Below, piece by piece: positions 40,801 to 47,420 of a stretch of DNA of 64,000 nucleotides; positions within the stretch are counted from its first letter, which is position 1; every line of letters begins with the position of its first letter. The notes beneath the pieces were generated by a model that saw only the letters and a program-made list of their open reading frames with translations, was not told the DNA's origin and did not search any database. Origin of the DNA: Anagrus nilaparvatae (lineage: Eukaryota > Arthropoda > Insecta > Hymenoptera > Mymaridae); contig JAKSXM010000137.1 of NCBI GenBank assembly GCA_022575985.1, forward strand, positions 14,340,001 to 14,404,000. Reading direction: 5' to 3'. Both the position numbers and the translations under genes were made by a program.

Positions 40801-43800
40801 TTTTTATTCTAGGTTTGTCTGGAAAAGAACTTCAGTTATTCTTGGTTCTAGTCAAGTAATTATTTCATGGGAAGTTCCAGATAATGCTGAACCTGGAGAA
40901 TATCGAATTCGACATAACGGTTATTATCGTTATATTATTGGTCAAGAATACCCTTATCAAGGAGTTTCTACTCTTTTTCAAGTAATTATTTTTAATCAAT
41001 TCTAAAAACATAAGAGATATCTAAGATTTAATAACGAAAATTGACGAAAAATAGTTTAACCTGTTTTTTCAACCCGCGCACTTTTGAACTGTGCCGGCCA
41101 AGTATGGGCCGAAGTTCGGGCGACGTTCGGCAAAACGCTCTGCCGACGTGTGGCGCACGTATAGCATACGTCCTTTGGTACACATCTCAGCGACGTATGG
41201 CACATACTTCGGCCCACGTATGGCAGAAGATTTTTATTTTTTTTTTAGTAAAAAAAAAAAAAAAATTTACTTGGTTCAGGAATTGAACCAGGGACCCTCT
41301 TTAAAATTTTAAGAGGGTCGAGGATTATACGAGCGCGGCCAACCCTCGTATTTGAAAGTTATTGCATAAATGACTGTAAAATGTTGTATCTTATTGTATT
41401 TAAATTAAATTGATATCAGATTTTTCAAGTTCATTTAGAAAGTACTTCGTACAGAAAATGATTGTTTTTCACAACTGGAATATTTTCCAGTTTTTCCAAG
41501 ATGGCGAAGTATATATTAAAATACTGATCTAAGATCCGTAAAATAAGGGCAGGCGCAACGATATAAAATTTAGTTCAAAAATTTTTTTGGTTTTTCCAAT
41601 ATGGTGGACCATAAAATTTATTTAAAAACTTCTATAAATTATAAATATTTTTTTCAAATTAATTCGAATGTGCATAGATAAAAAAAGATAGAGTATTAAG
41701 AGATTAAATCTAGAGGTGGGTGTGTAGCATAATTAGGATTAAGTGTCTCGCGACAAATCTTTTTGTTTAGAGGCCCAATTTAAATTAAGTCAGATAAATA
41801 TTCAAATTAGGATATTATAAGAAAACAAGTACAATACAATTTTAAATCGGACCTCAAAACAAAAAAATCTGTAGCGAGATATTTAATCCTAATTATGTTA
41901 TATACCCGCTACTTAATACGCTCTCTTTTATTACCCTTCTTAAAATAATGTATCAATTATCGAATTAATTTGAAAAAAATATTTATAATTTATAGAAGTT
42001 TTTAAATAAATTTTATGGTCCACCATATTGGAAAAACCAAAAAAATTTTTGAACTAAATTTTATATCGTTGCGCCTGCCCTTATTTTACGGATCTTAGAT
42101 CAGTATTTTAATATATACTTCGCCATCTTGGAAAAACTGGAAAATATTCCAGTTGTGAAAAACAATCATTTTCTGTACGAAGTACTTTCTAAATGAACTT
42201 GAAAAATCTGATATCAATTTAATTTAAATACAATAAGATACAACATTTTACAGTCATTTATGCAATAACTTTCAAATACGAGGGTTGGCCGCGCTCGTAT
42301 AATCCTCAACCCTCTTAAAATTTTAAAGAGGGTCCCTGGTTCAATTCCTGAACCAAGTAAATTTTTTTTTTTTTTTACTAAAAAAAAAATAAAAATCTTC
42401 TGCCATACGTGGGCCGAAGTATGTGCCATACGTCGCTGAGATGTGTACCAAAGGACGTATGCTATACGTGCGCCACACGTCGGCAGAGCGTTTTGCCGAA
42501 CGTCGCCCGAACTTCGGCCCATACTTGGCCGGCACAGTTCAAAAGTGCGCGGGAATTTATTTTTATTTTGAGGGTAGTTTTTACTCCCTAAATTAGCCCT
42601 TGGATCCGAATTTTAGTCTATATTATAAAAATAATATTTTCTTTAAAAAATGCAATTTATTAGATAATTTTAGCATTACTTCAAAAATATTACATAATAC
42701 CCCCTAAAAAGGCGTAGATTTTTAAGTGCGTTTGAGATTTTCCAACACTGAAAAAAATTCCTATTTAAATCAAATAGATTCTATTAATAATAAATCTTCA
42801 TGATTTTGAACTCAAATAGATTTCTATTCGAGTCAAAAAGAAAATCTTCTTGAATAAAATTCTATTTGAGGTAAACAGATTTATATTTATTACAAGAAGA
42901 AACGTGTTTCTTGCGCAAAAAAAACCATGACGGTTTACCATCTGGTTAAACACAAGGTATTTTATGGAAATAAAAAGGTTAATAAAAAGGAAAATGACCC
43001 TTCCAGTTAGAAACAGATACCCTAGGGGTATAATTTTTAATTTTCCAACCCAACATATTTTCTGAATTGAAGATGGCGGACTTAAAAAATCTAAAAAAAT
43101 GAACTTTTAACTTTACAAGAGGGTTTTTTAGGGAAAATATGAATTTTCAGTGAAAAATATTCCATTTTTAAACCCAAAATATTTTCCGATTTTCCAAAAT
43201 GGCGGACCAAGAAAATTAAAAAAAATGAACTTTTAACTTTACAAGAGGGTTTTTTAGGGCAAGAAAAATAAATTTTCGGTGGAAAACAATAAATTTTTCA
43301 ACCCAAAATATTTTCCGATTTTCCAAGATGGCGGACCGAGAAACTTACAAAAATGAAATTTTACAATCTTGGAAAATCGGAAAATATTTTGGGTTGAAAA
43401 ATTTACTATTTTCCACCAAATATTTATTTTTTTAGCACTAAAAAACCTCCATGTAAAGTTAAAAGTTCATTTTTATAATTTTTTCAGTCCACCATCTTGG
43501 AAAATTGGAAAATATTTTGGATTGAAGAATTTATTTTTTTCCACCGAAAATGCATTTTTGCCCTAAAAACCCTCTTGTAAAGTTAAAAGTTCATTTATTT
43601 TAATTTTTTAAGTCCGCCATCTTGGAAAAATTTTTTTTAACACCTAAAGCAGTTGTTTTTTTAATCTGATTTCCCCATCTGGTAACCCAGAACGGTATTT
43701 TTTGTGAAAAATTTTAAATTTTTGTCAAGAAGATTTTCTATTTGTTTCAAAAAGAATGCGTTATTTGAAACAAATAGAATATATTTAGTTTAAATAGATT

Positions 43801-44089
43801 TCTATTTGATTTAAATAGAAATCAGTCAAGCAGATTTTCTATTTGAGACAAATGGATCTTTTTTCTCAGTTAATTTTTTACCCTAGGGAAGGTTTTAGCG
43901 GCCAAAAAAGCATGTAACACAATAAATTAAATCTTAGCTTGGTTATCCGTTTCAGGCCCCCTCTTCTTCCCTGTTTAATTTAAATTAATAAAAATATTAT
44001 AATATCAATAAATACGTTTCGAAATTAATTAATTTTTGTTTCTTTTTCAGATAAAGCCAAGAAATAATCTTCATACAGAATTAGAATAA
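19770..44089 (+). CDS. CDase: neutral ceramidase, C-terminal half (8 exons, 5' part not in window)
   Basis: Neutral ceramidase hydrolyses the amide bond of ceramide to sphingosine and fatty acid at the cell surface or in secreted form. Eight exons joined by GT-AG introns encode 387 codons and a stop: 19770-19892, 26791-26985, 35485-35721, 35797-35892, 36107-36295, 40634-40749, 40813-40981 and 44051-44089. All junctions are phase 0 except the sixth, which splits a Lys codon as AA|G. Hallmarks in order are PAMGYSFAAGTTDGPG, CHAPKPILLATGR, PGEFTTMSGRRLR, EEYQ then RYEGASTIYGPHT, GHPRNNLMT and PGEYRIRH. In family knowledge the Glu of PGEFT and the Tyr of the Y-x-x-Y-(V/I)-T-T segment are zinc ligands; both are present. 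Insect enzymes are about 700 residues, so roughly the last 55% is here. The catalytic-serine motif and the two zinc-binding histidines must lie upstream. The reading frame is intact, so the gene looks functional. Confidence 0.95.
20555..21180. repeat. palindromic repeat element in ceramidase intron
   Basis: The left arm (accctggctgacttacgatg ... ctcttcagatagccctaaag ... ttaagccctaaaa) is mirrored by the right arm (agggcttaagg ... ctttagggctatctgaagag ... catcgtaagtcagccagggt). The centre holds two direct modules of 'taggttttttgggtcactga..acgaatatga', the same module as in the 9637 family, plus C/G homopolymer runs of 10 or more near 20680 and 21055. Confidence 0.7.
21840..21925. repeat. 86-bp hairpin
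   Basis: aagttgatagtagtggattt at the left end and its near-complement aaatccactgtactatcaactt at the right end enclose about 35 bases. It is compact and nearly perfect; it is a possible micro-MITE or a structured RNA within the intron. Confidence 0.6.
22918..24045. repeat. inverted clusters of a 181-bp tandem unit
   Basis: Three direct units start near 22918, 23099 and 23280 (landmarks: aaatttcattgctaacggacaac, gaagtgaaatcaaaaactaaa). They are followed, after about 23500, by three units in reverse orientation (ttagtttttgatttcacttctgg). The unit spacing is about 181 bases in both halves. There is no coding content. Confidence 0.75.
24356..24450 (+). tRNA. tRNA-like sequence (pseudogene or SINE head) followed by a T run
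   Basis: The order of internal Pol III control elements is tRNA-like: an A-box like TGGTCTAGCGGT (24362) and a B-box GGGTTCGATTCA (24404), with a potential anticodon-arm segment between. The acceptor and T stems pair poorly (5' GCCGTGG has no matching 3' strand), so it is not a working tRNA. The A-box resembles tRNA-Glu/Asp. A 23-base T run follows (24428-24450), which would terminate Pol III transcription. Confidence 0.5.
24890..25540. repeat. 'ggttttttgggtc' palindromic repeat element, copy 2
   Basis: The left half has modules of 'cactacccctaaaaagag...gtcgctgatcacgaattt'. The right half, after about 25140, has the reverse complement (cagcgacccaaaaaacctat, cacctctttttagggtta). It ends ccgtatattgactggag at 25540, the complement of the ctccagtcaa start seen at 9637 and 38360. 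Confidence 0.65.
26791..26985 (+). CDS. CDase: neutral ceramidase exon B
   Basis: It codes 65 residues, from VHGCAPAMGYSFAAGT to PILLATGR. The acceptor is tttttatag|GTA and the donor CGT|gtaaat, both phase 0. It contains the strongly conserved block that follows the catalytic core and the CHAPKP motif preceding the zinc-ligand exon. The next intron holds the 7.1-kb foldback element. Confidence 0.95.
27280..27960. repeat. degraded relatives of the 'ttttgggtc' modules
   Basis: Words such as cttaaattagtcaaacagcc, gcttttgggttactga and tttgtgacatttacgaacc recur at module-like spacing in this stretch of the exon B-C intron. They are more diverged than the other copies, and the boundaries are not definable. 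Confidence 0.35.
28052..29471 (+). repeat. left arm of foldback, with about 297-bp tandem modules
   Basis: The outer 300 bases are rich in 'ccaccaaattt' and 'cggtgtattacaa' words. They are followed by direct modules starting near 28458, 28755 and 29053 with 'ctgaagggtgaaattggc', 'tttaaccctttccaaccc', 'tttcaaagggtcta' and 'gggcgctgatctca'. A fourth module is partial. It pairs with 33554-35184. Confidence 0.8.
29472..32532 (+). repeat. ~56-bp tandem repeat array (direct part)
   Basis: The unit is about 56 bp, with landmarks gcgtaacctaagg, aaataggctataataaaa, taacgacacg and caagccttacag. Variants recur in blocks: the 'taaaaattacagtagcg' variant appears near 29590, 31192 and 32354, showing higher-order duplication of roughly 1.1 kb once the nested element is discounted. 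Units differ by a few bases only. The array is interrupted by the 29991-30535 element. Confidence 0.9.
29991..30535. mobile_element. 545-bp nested inverted-repeat element with TA target duplication
   Basis: The ends CACTGAAAAAAAAATCCG and its complement ...ttttttttcagtg interrupt a tandem unit exactly at ccttacag-TA-gcgtaacc; TA is present at 29989-90 and 30536-37. The arms contain multiple copies of an 18-bp G+C-rich word (ttgccgcaagcggaatcc and variants) built on TTGC(C/G)GCAA. An inner inverted repeat is formed by cataaaaaccgataaagagt and its complement. The 'AARGIPLAAR'-like open frames on both strands are read-through of the 18-mers, not genes. Confidence 0.92.
32533..33553 (-). repeat. 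~56-bp tandem repeat array (inverted part)
   Basis: The same unit as the direct array but reverse-complemented (ctgtaaggcttgtcgtgtcg, tattatagcctatttcctta, ggttacgcta). The orientation switches abruptly near 32533, within a partial unit after 'ataacctgtgtaagg'. This half is about one third as long as the direct half. Confidence 0.9.
33554..35184 (-). repeat. right arm of foldback
   Basis: Near-complement of 28052-29471, read outward in the same module order. Differences include an extra insert at about 33757-33950 and variation in module number near the array. The last 300 bases, with the 'accaccaaattt' words, match the left end very closely. Confidence 0.8.
33757..33950 (-). mobile_element. 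poly-T-led insert in right arm (possible SINE, minus strand)
   Basis: The arm symmetry is broken by about 190 bp starting with a 23-base T run. On the minus strand this is a sequence ending in poly-A. About a dozen bases before the tail it carries gggttcgtccc, similar to a Pol III B-box (GGTTCGANTCC). The host arm resumes at taatttaatttaaaaataaag, suggesting a short target duplication. No clear A-box is seen, so SINE identity is inference. Confidence 0.45.
35485..35721 (+). CDS. CDase: neutral ceramidase exon C (zinc-ligand exon)
   Basis: It codes 79 residues, IKYPYLWQPNI to TTPEEYQ. It holds VPGEFTTMSGRR (zinc-ligand Glu by family knowledge) and GLCNIYSDYVTTPEEY (zinc-ligand Tyr region). 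The acceptor is ttttcag|ATA and the donor CAA|gtagaa, both phase 0. It starts only 300 bp beyond the right end of the large foldback. Confidence 0.95.
35797..35892 (+). CDS. CDase: neutral ceramidase exon D
   Basis: It codes 32 residues, IQRYEGASTIYGPHT to KDVIS, after a 75-bp intron. The RYE-AST-(I/F)-(Y/F)-GPHT block is diagnostic for the family. The acceptor is ttctag|ATT and the donor AGT|gtaagt, phase 0. Confidence 0.95.
36107..36295 (+). CDS. CDase: neutral ceramidase exon E
   Basis: It codes 63 residues, DNENRTFLNVLPGPDPP to VTARF. It covers the linker into the C-terminal immunoglobulin-like domain, with the G-P-x-PP and FGD-like (YGDCVKQP) landmarks. The acceptor is ttacag|GAC and the donor TTT|gtaagt, phase 0. 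It contains a potential N-glycosylation site (NRT). Confidence 0.93.
36296..37435. other. ceramidase intron E-F, 5' part without recognisable content
   Basis: A+T-rich intronic DNA with an ATT microsatellite near 36414-36434. No gene or structured repeat seen. Confidence 0.4.
37440..37930. repeat. dispersed repeat, copy 1 (partner at 45640-46100)
   Basis: It shares in the same order and orientation: 'aattggtca/aatg..ttgagcca', 'ggttttgaaaggtaac..' versus 'ggatcttaaagtaat', 'tataatattg(a/g)gcca', 'gagccctgc'-like, 'agcccattggcat(g/a)aacggagggt' and 'ataaactcat(c)(c/t)ataacatttggt', ending with 'aaaggtag..aactcccct'. It is a diverged duplicate, non-coding. Confidence 0.6.
38145..39610. repeat. 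'ggttttttgggtc' palindromic element, copy 3
   Basis: Direct modules run from ctccagtcaaaatacgggtt (38360) to about 39085, then the same modules are inverted (ctaaaactaccccta / ttagctaaattaagggtgaa; cgcagaaattttaaatatag). Outer flanks also pair: ttttgaatttttcgaaaattgg (38281) faces ccaattttcgaaaaattcaaaa (39545). This makes a composite palindrome of about 1.4 kb in the ceramidase intron. Confidence 0.65.
40634..40749 (+). CDS. CDase: neutral ceramidase exon F
   Basis: It codes VAGHPRNNLMTGKSYL to ADWET plus the first two bases of a split Lys codon. G-(N/H)-PRNNL and DA-(S/D)-WETK are family landmarks of the C-terminal beta-sandwich. The acceptor is atttaag|GTT and the donor AA|gtaaat. A 63-bp intron follows. 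Confidence 0.93.
40813..40981 (+). CDS. CDase: neutral ceramidase exon G
   Basis: It completes the split Lys codon and codes 56 further residues, FVWKRTSVILG to GVSTLFQ. It contains W-(E/N)-(V/I)-P and PGEYRIRHNG, typical of the C-terminal domain. The acceptor is attctag|GTT and the donor CAA|gtaatt, phase 0. The following intron holds the 1.48-kb palindrome. Confidence 0.94.
41073..42553. mobile_element. 1.48-kb near-perfect palindromic element
   Basis: The arms 41073-41667 and 41961-42553 are almost identical complements over about 594 bp. The visible differences are a C/T change near 41320 and homopolymer length changes. The ends are CCCGCGCACTTTTGAACTG and its complement. The first 160 bases of each arm are G+C-rich with cgtatg/cgacg words. 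The central 290 bp retain weaker symmetry (gtgtctcgcgacaaatc / atctgtagcgagatatt). There is no transposase, so this is probably a non-autonomous foldback. The open frames of 60-102 codons are repeats of each arm and not genes. Confidence 0.85.
42280..42356 (-). other. tRNA-like segment in each arm of the palindrome (mirror at 41270-41346)
   Basis: Described for the plus strand of the right arm: ttggccgcgctcgta is loosely A-box-like, and ggttcaattcc (42338) is close to the Pol III B-box. Between them cctcttaaaattttaaagagg can form a stem. The mirror copy lies in the left arm. Possibly a tRNA or SINE piece captured by the element; the evidence is weak. Confidence 0.25.
42746..43871. mobile_element. 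inverted-repeat element with CACTGAAAAAA end and 'aaatagattctat' subterminal repeats
   Basis: It starts CACTGAAAAAAATTCC, the same terminal word as the TA-inserted elements. Subterminal copies of atttctatttga/tcaaatagaaat occur at both ends (42770-42900 and 43735-43860); the right end is eroded (ttctcagtt). The middle holds ~115-bp modules with 'attttccgattttccaagatggcgga', 'actttacaagagggttttt', first direct, then inverted after about 43360. Confidence 0.65.
44051..44089 (+). CDS. CDase: neutral ceramidase terminal exon
   Basis: Twelve codons, IKPRNNLHTELE, then TAA. The acceptor is tctttttcag|ATA, with a strong pyrimidine tract. The position, directly after the F-(E/Q)-V end of the C-terminal domain, fits the usual end of the protein. 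Because the exon is so short its call rests on frame, acceptor quality and position rather than on conserved residues. Confidence 0.8.
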   Translation: MKPRNNLHTELE

Positions 44090-44132
44090 ACGTCTACATA
44101 AAACAACGTCTGTGAAATTACTTGCCATTTAA

Positions 44133-44138
44133 AATAAA
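44133..44138 (+). terminator. candidate polyadenylation signal of ceramidase
   Basis: AATAAA lies about 44 bases after the stop codon, with further AATAAA-like hexamers downstream. In DNA this A+T-rich such hexamers are frequent, so the choice of this one is inference from proximity. Confidence 0.4.
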
Positions 44139-44354
44139 TAAAAAATAGAGTGACGAACGAATCTCTTGCCAAATTTCTAACTTAATAGAAGTAAATGTTT
44201 TATAATAAATTATAAATTCATCGAAATTATTAAATAATTCTTGATATTCAACGTATTAACAAAATAACTGAGATATATCAATGAATACATATTTTATTGA
44301 TTGTATATTTGTTAATTGAATAAATATTGTGATTTCGTTAATTTGATAATTCTA

Positions 44355-44577
44355 CACTGAAAAAAATTCACTTGTTGGTTACTGGAATTATACTTATAGA
44401 TGCGGAATTTATTTTTCTTGCTTAAACGATTGCATAAAAAAAGCATTAAATTAATTTCTCCAAGCCACAAGCGAATTCCCGATACTGGCTAGCGAAAAAA
44501 TCCGCTTGTAGCAAATGGAAAAATTCCACTGATGGCAAGCGGAATTCCAGTTGCCGTAAGCAGATTGTTTTCCAGTG
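44355..44577. mobile_element. 223-bp CACTG-type element with TA flanks, just past ceramidase 3' end
   Basis: The ends CACTGAAAAAAATTC and gattgttttccagtg are bordered by TA on both sides (44353-54, 44578-79). The subterminal words (ttgccgtaagcaga, gatggcaagcggaattcc) are diverged versions of the 18-mers in the 29991-30535 element, so it belongs to the same family. Confidence 0.75.
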
Positions 44578-45639
44578 TACATATTATATTGTATAAGAAA
44601 CCAAATTTCTAAATATAAATAATTTAATTAATCTTACGGTTTTTGATAAAATAATTATATTATATCTGTAGGTAAACAGGTGATTATTTTATTATTGGAA
44701 TAAGAATTATAAAATGAAATGTCATAGCAATATTTAATATTATATTGTGATAAAAAATCATTTTTTTAGACTGTAACTATTTCATACTGAATTTCGCCAA
44801 AATGAAAAAGTTAATATCTGCATTTCTTATAGTCTTATTTTAATACTGTTTTACTAATTTTTATTACTAACAAAAAGTATTAAAATAGTATATTGAACAT
44901 ATAGGTTTGAAACTTTAGGCAAAAGATATGAACCAGATTATCGTATCTGATATTTTCTTAATGCCAAACTTTATGATAAGTTCTTGATTACAAGAGCCTG
45001 AGCAATGCTTACACTTTCTGCATTTATATGTATATATACTATTTTATAAAAATATTAAGGCTCGTCCATAAATTATTTAATTAAGGCAATATTAAACAAC
45101 ATTTAATATTCTTCTCTTTGTAAAATAATATTTTTCCACATGCTAAAACCTTCTTTTAAGGATTATCAAATCCCCGTTTTTAATTTATGGACGACCCCTT
45201 ATACAAAAATTTATTTAATAAATAATTCTTGACTGAGGCTTAGAAAAGTTCATATTGCCACTTTTGGGTTAATATGCGTTTCTTGCACTAAGTTACGCCT
45301 GTTTTTTTCTACAAAGAGCAATATTGATGAATTGTCAAAATTGAAATGTTATAATATATAGGCATATTTATATATATTTATATATTGTATCGGGCATTAT
45401 TGCCCGATAGTCAATAGATATTGTAATATTTTATTAATTTAAAAAAAATTTGATTATAGAAATATAACACAAAAGATAAATAAACTAGATACGTCATTCT
45501 TTAGGAATTATTGGCGTAATGTAATAATCAAATACATACATAAATAAAGTTTATAATAAAAAATGTAAATTATAATTATGAACATAAAAATTTTTATATT
45601 TGAAATTAAATACACCGTTTTTTTATTATGAAGGTAAGT

Positions 45640-46100
45640 ATTTATGAGTATTTATGTGCTGAAGAGTTTTCAGAAACTTGAAGCCTGTAGAAAATCTTTA
45701 AGACCTATATAAAACTCTATTTCGTCAAAAATTACAATTTTTGCAGCAATTTAAACAAATTTAAAAATTGGTAATGTTGAGCCAAAAATAACCATTTTGT
45801 TAATTGGTTAGAGTATGAGTGATAATAAATTGCGATTTACGGATCTTAAAGTAATTAAAAAAATGAGAATAATCAAAAGTGCTTTGGTTACATTTTTGAA
45901 GTTGCAGCGTTTTTTTGAAAATCATCAAAAATACTTATTTTATAATATTGGGCCAATTTTGAGCCCTGCGTACCTGCGTACCCAGATAGCCCATTGGCAT
46001 AAACGGAGGGTGGTCGGTATTTTTTTTTTCAAAATAATAAACTCATCTATAACTATTTGGTGTTATTTAGTGTTTCAAAGGTAGCAAACTCCCCTCATAA
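45640..46100. repeat. dispersed repeat, copy 2 (partner at 37440-37930)
   Basis: Matches copy 1 in order and orientation, including 'agcccattggcataaacggagggt' and 'caaactcccct'. An 89-codon open frame (45815-46084) is incidental. Confidence 0.6.
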
Positions 46101-47040
46101 GTAGTTAATACTAATTATATTCATAAATGGTACATTCTAATTGATTTTTTCTAATTTTATTCTAATTTTTTCAAAAACTTTTGGGTTTGGAAGGTGCCAT
46201 CTGATGGTTGGGCATTAGATCTGAGGTCTTAGGGTCCCATAGGGCCCAGCAGGACCCAACTTAGAAATTTTAATTAGAATATATACTTTTTTATTTCAAA
46301 TTTAGATTCTGTAGCAAATTTTAGGTCCAGATACGATTCAGGCTAAAAAAATATAAAGCCTTTTTTTAGACCAAAAAAAGCTTTTATAAAGCTCTATATG
46401 AAAAAAAGCTATTTTTGGTAGTTACTAGCATTTTTATTGTATGTTTGTTGATGGGAAGACTGTTAGTAATTATTTAAGATTTTGGGTCCTGAAGACCTAA
46501 ATAGGCCTCTTAGGGCCGCTGTTTCTAGCTAATGCTTAAAGTAGATGCAAAATAGTTATGCAGGACCAAGAATCGAAAATAATCACTAAAAGACTTCTAC
46601 CACAACAAATTTAGGATAAAATTTGTAATAAATGCCAAAAAAAAAAAATTTTTTCATTTAGAGTCATATAAAAACTTTGTTTAAAGTTTTTAAGTGGGAT
46701 CCAGCTGAACCCGATGGGGCTCTAAGACACAAATCTAACGCCCCCGACATCAGGCCCCTAATAACTTCTATATGAAACATTTTTCGTTATTTTGCTCTGT
46801 TTTCGAGATATTAAAGTGTATCATTTGAAAAATGACTCACCCTGTTCGTGAGAAAAAAATATAGATTTTGAAATGATTTCATATCAGTTATGGATCCATA
46901 TTATTTTATTGAATCAAATTATATAACCATGTGTTTGAAGTATGGCCAAAGCTACTTTTCCAAATTCGCCCATATCTGCTCGTTTCTTTCACGTTAGCCA
47001 AGTCTCTCTGATAAATTCAGTCCTTAGCGTTACATAATGA
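46101..47040. other. unclassified, somewhat G+C-richer stretch
   Basis: Words such as cttagggtcccatagggccc and gatggggctctaagac stand out, but I find no frame or repeat partner. It may be remains of the transposon whose transposase fragment follows at 47041. Confidence 0.3.
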
Positions 47041-47420
47041 ATATATACAGACCCTGATGAAAGTGAAGTGAAAGATTATACGCACCTGACGACAGCACAG
47101 GTATTTGTCCCATTGGGCGATACGCCAAACATTTTTCGACAACTGAAAGCTGGTGCTCCTGAAATTATGATAGAATTTATGGAATATTTTGATATCTTTT
47201 ACGTAAATGGTGTATTAGCTCAAAGACGTCGTGCAGCTGTAGCTCCAAGACATAGCCCATCATTGTGAATCCAATATGCCAGCAACCTTACTGATCACAG
47301 TAAAACTAATGTCAGTGAGGGCTGGAACTCAAGATTTTTTTTCCGAACGATTGTCGGTTCCCAATTAAAGAATTTATAAAAAACAGGGAGATACAGAAGT
47401 GCAAATACTTAAGCTGTTAC
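47041..47420 (+). pseudogene. MULE-like transposase fragment, frameshifted
   Basis: The first frame (47041-47268) gives LTTAQVFVPLGDTPNIF, then MIEFMEYFDIFYVNG and QRRRAAVAPRHSPSL before a stop. This matches the C-terminal pattern of MULE-type transposases (LT-x-x-FVP, then L-x-YFE-x-x-Y-x-G followed by an R-rich stretch and FP-x-x-(L/M)W). After a shift, about 47281 onward gives SNLTDHSKTNVSEGWN-(S)RF and IVGSQ, the T-N-N-x-x-E-GWH-x-x-F motif of the family with His changed to Asn. The catalytic DDE portion and terminal repeats are not seen, so this is a dead fragment. Confidence 0.75.

Noticed and set aside
41041..42591. Several 60-102 codon frames in the palindrome, including a cysteine/arginine-rich one
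   Set aside because: The same peptides arise from both arms in opposite orientation, as expected for an inverted repeat; no domain is recognisable.
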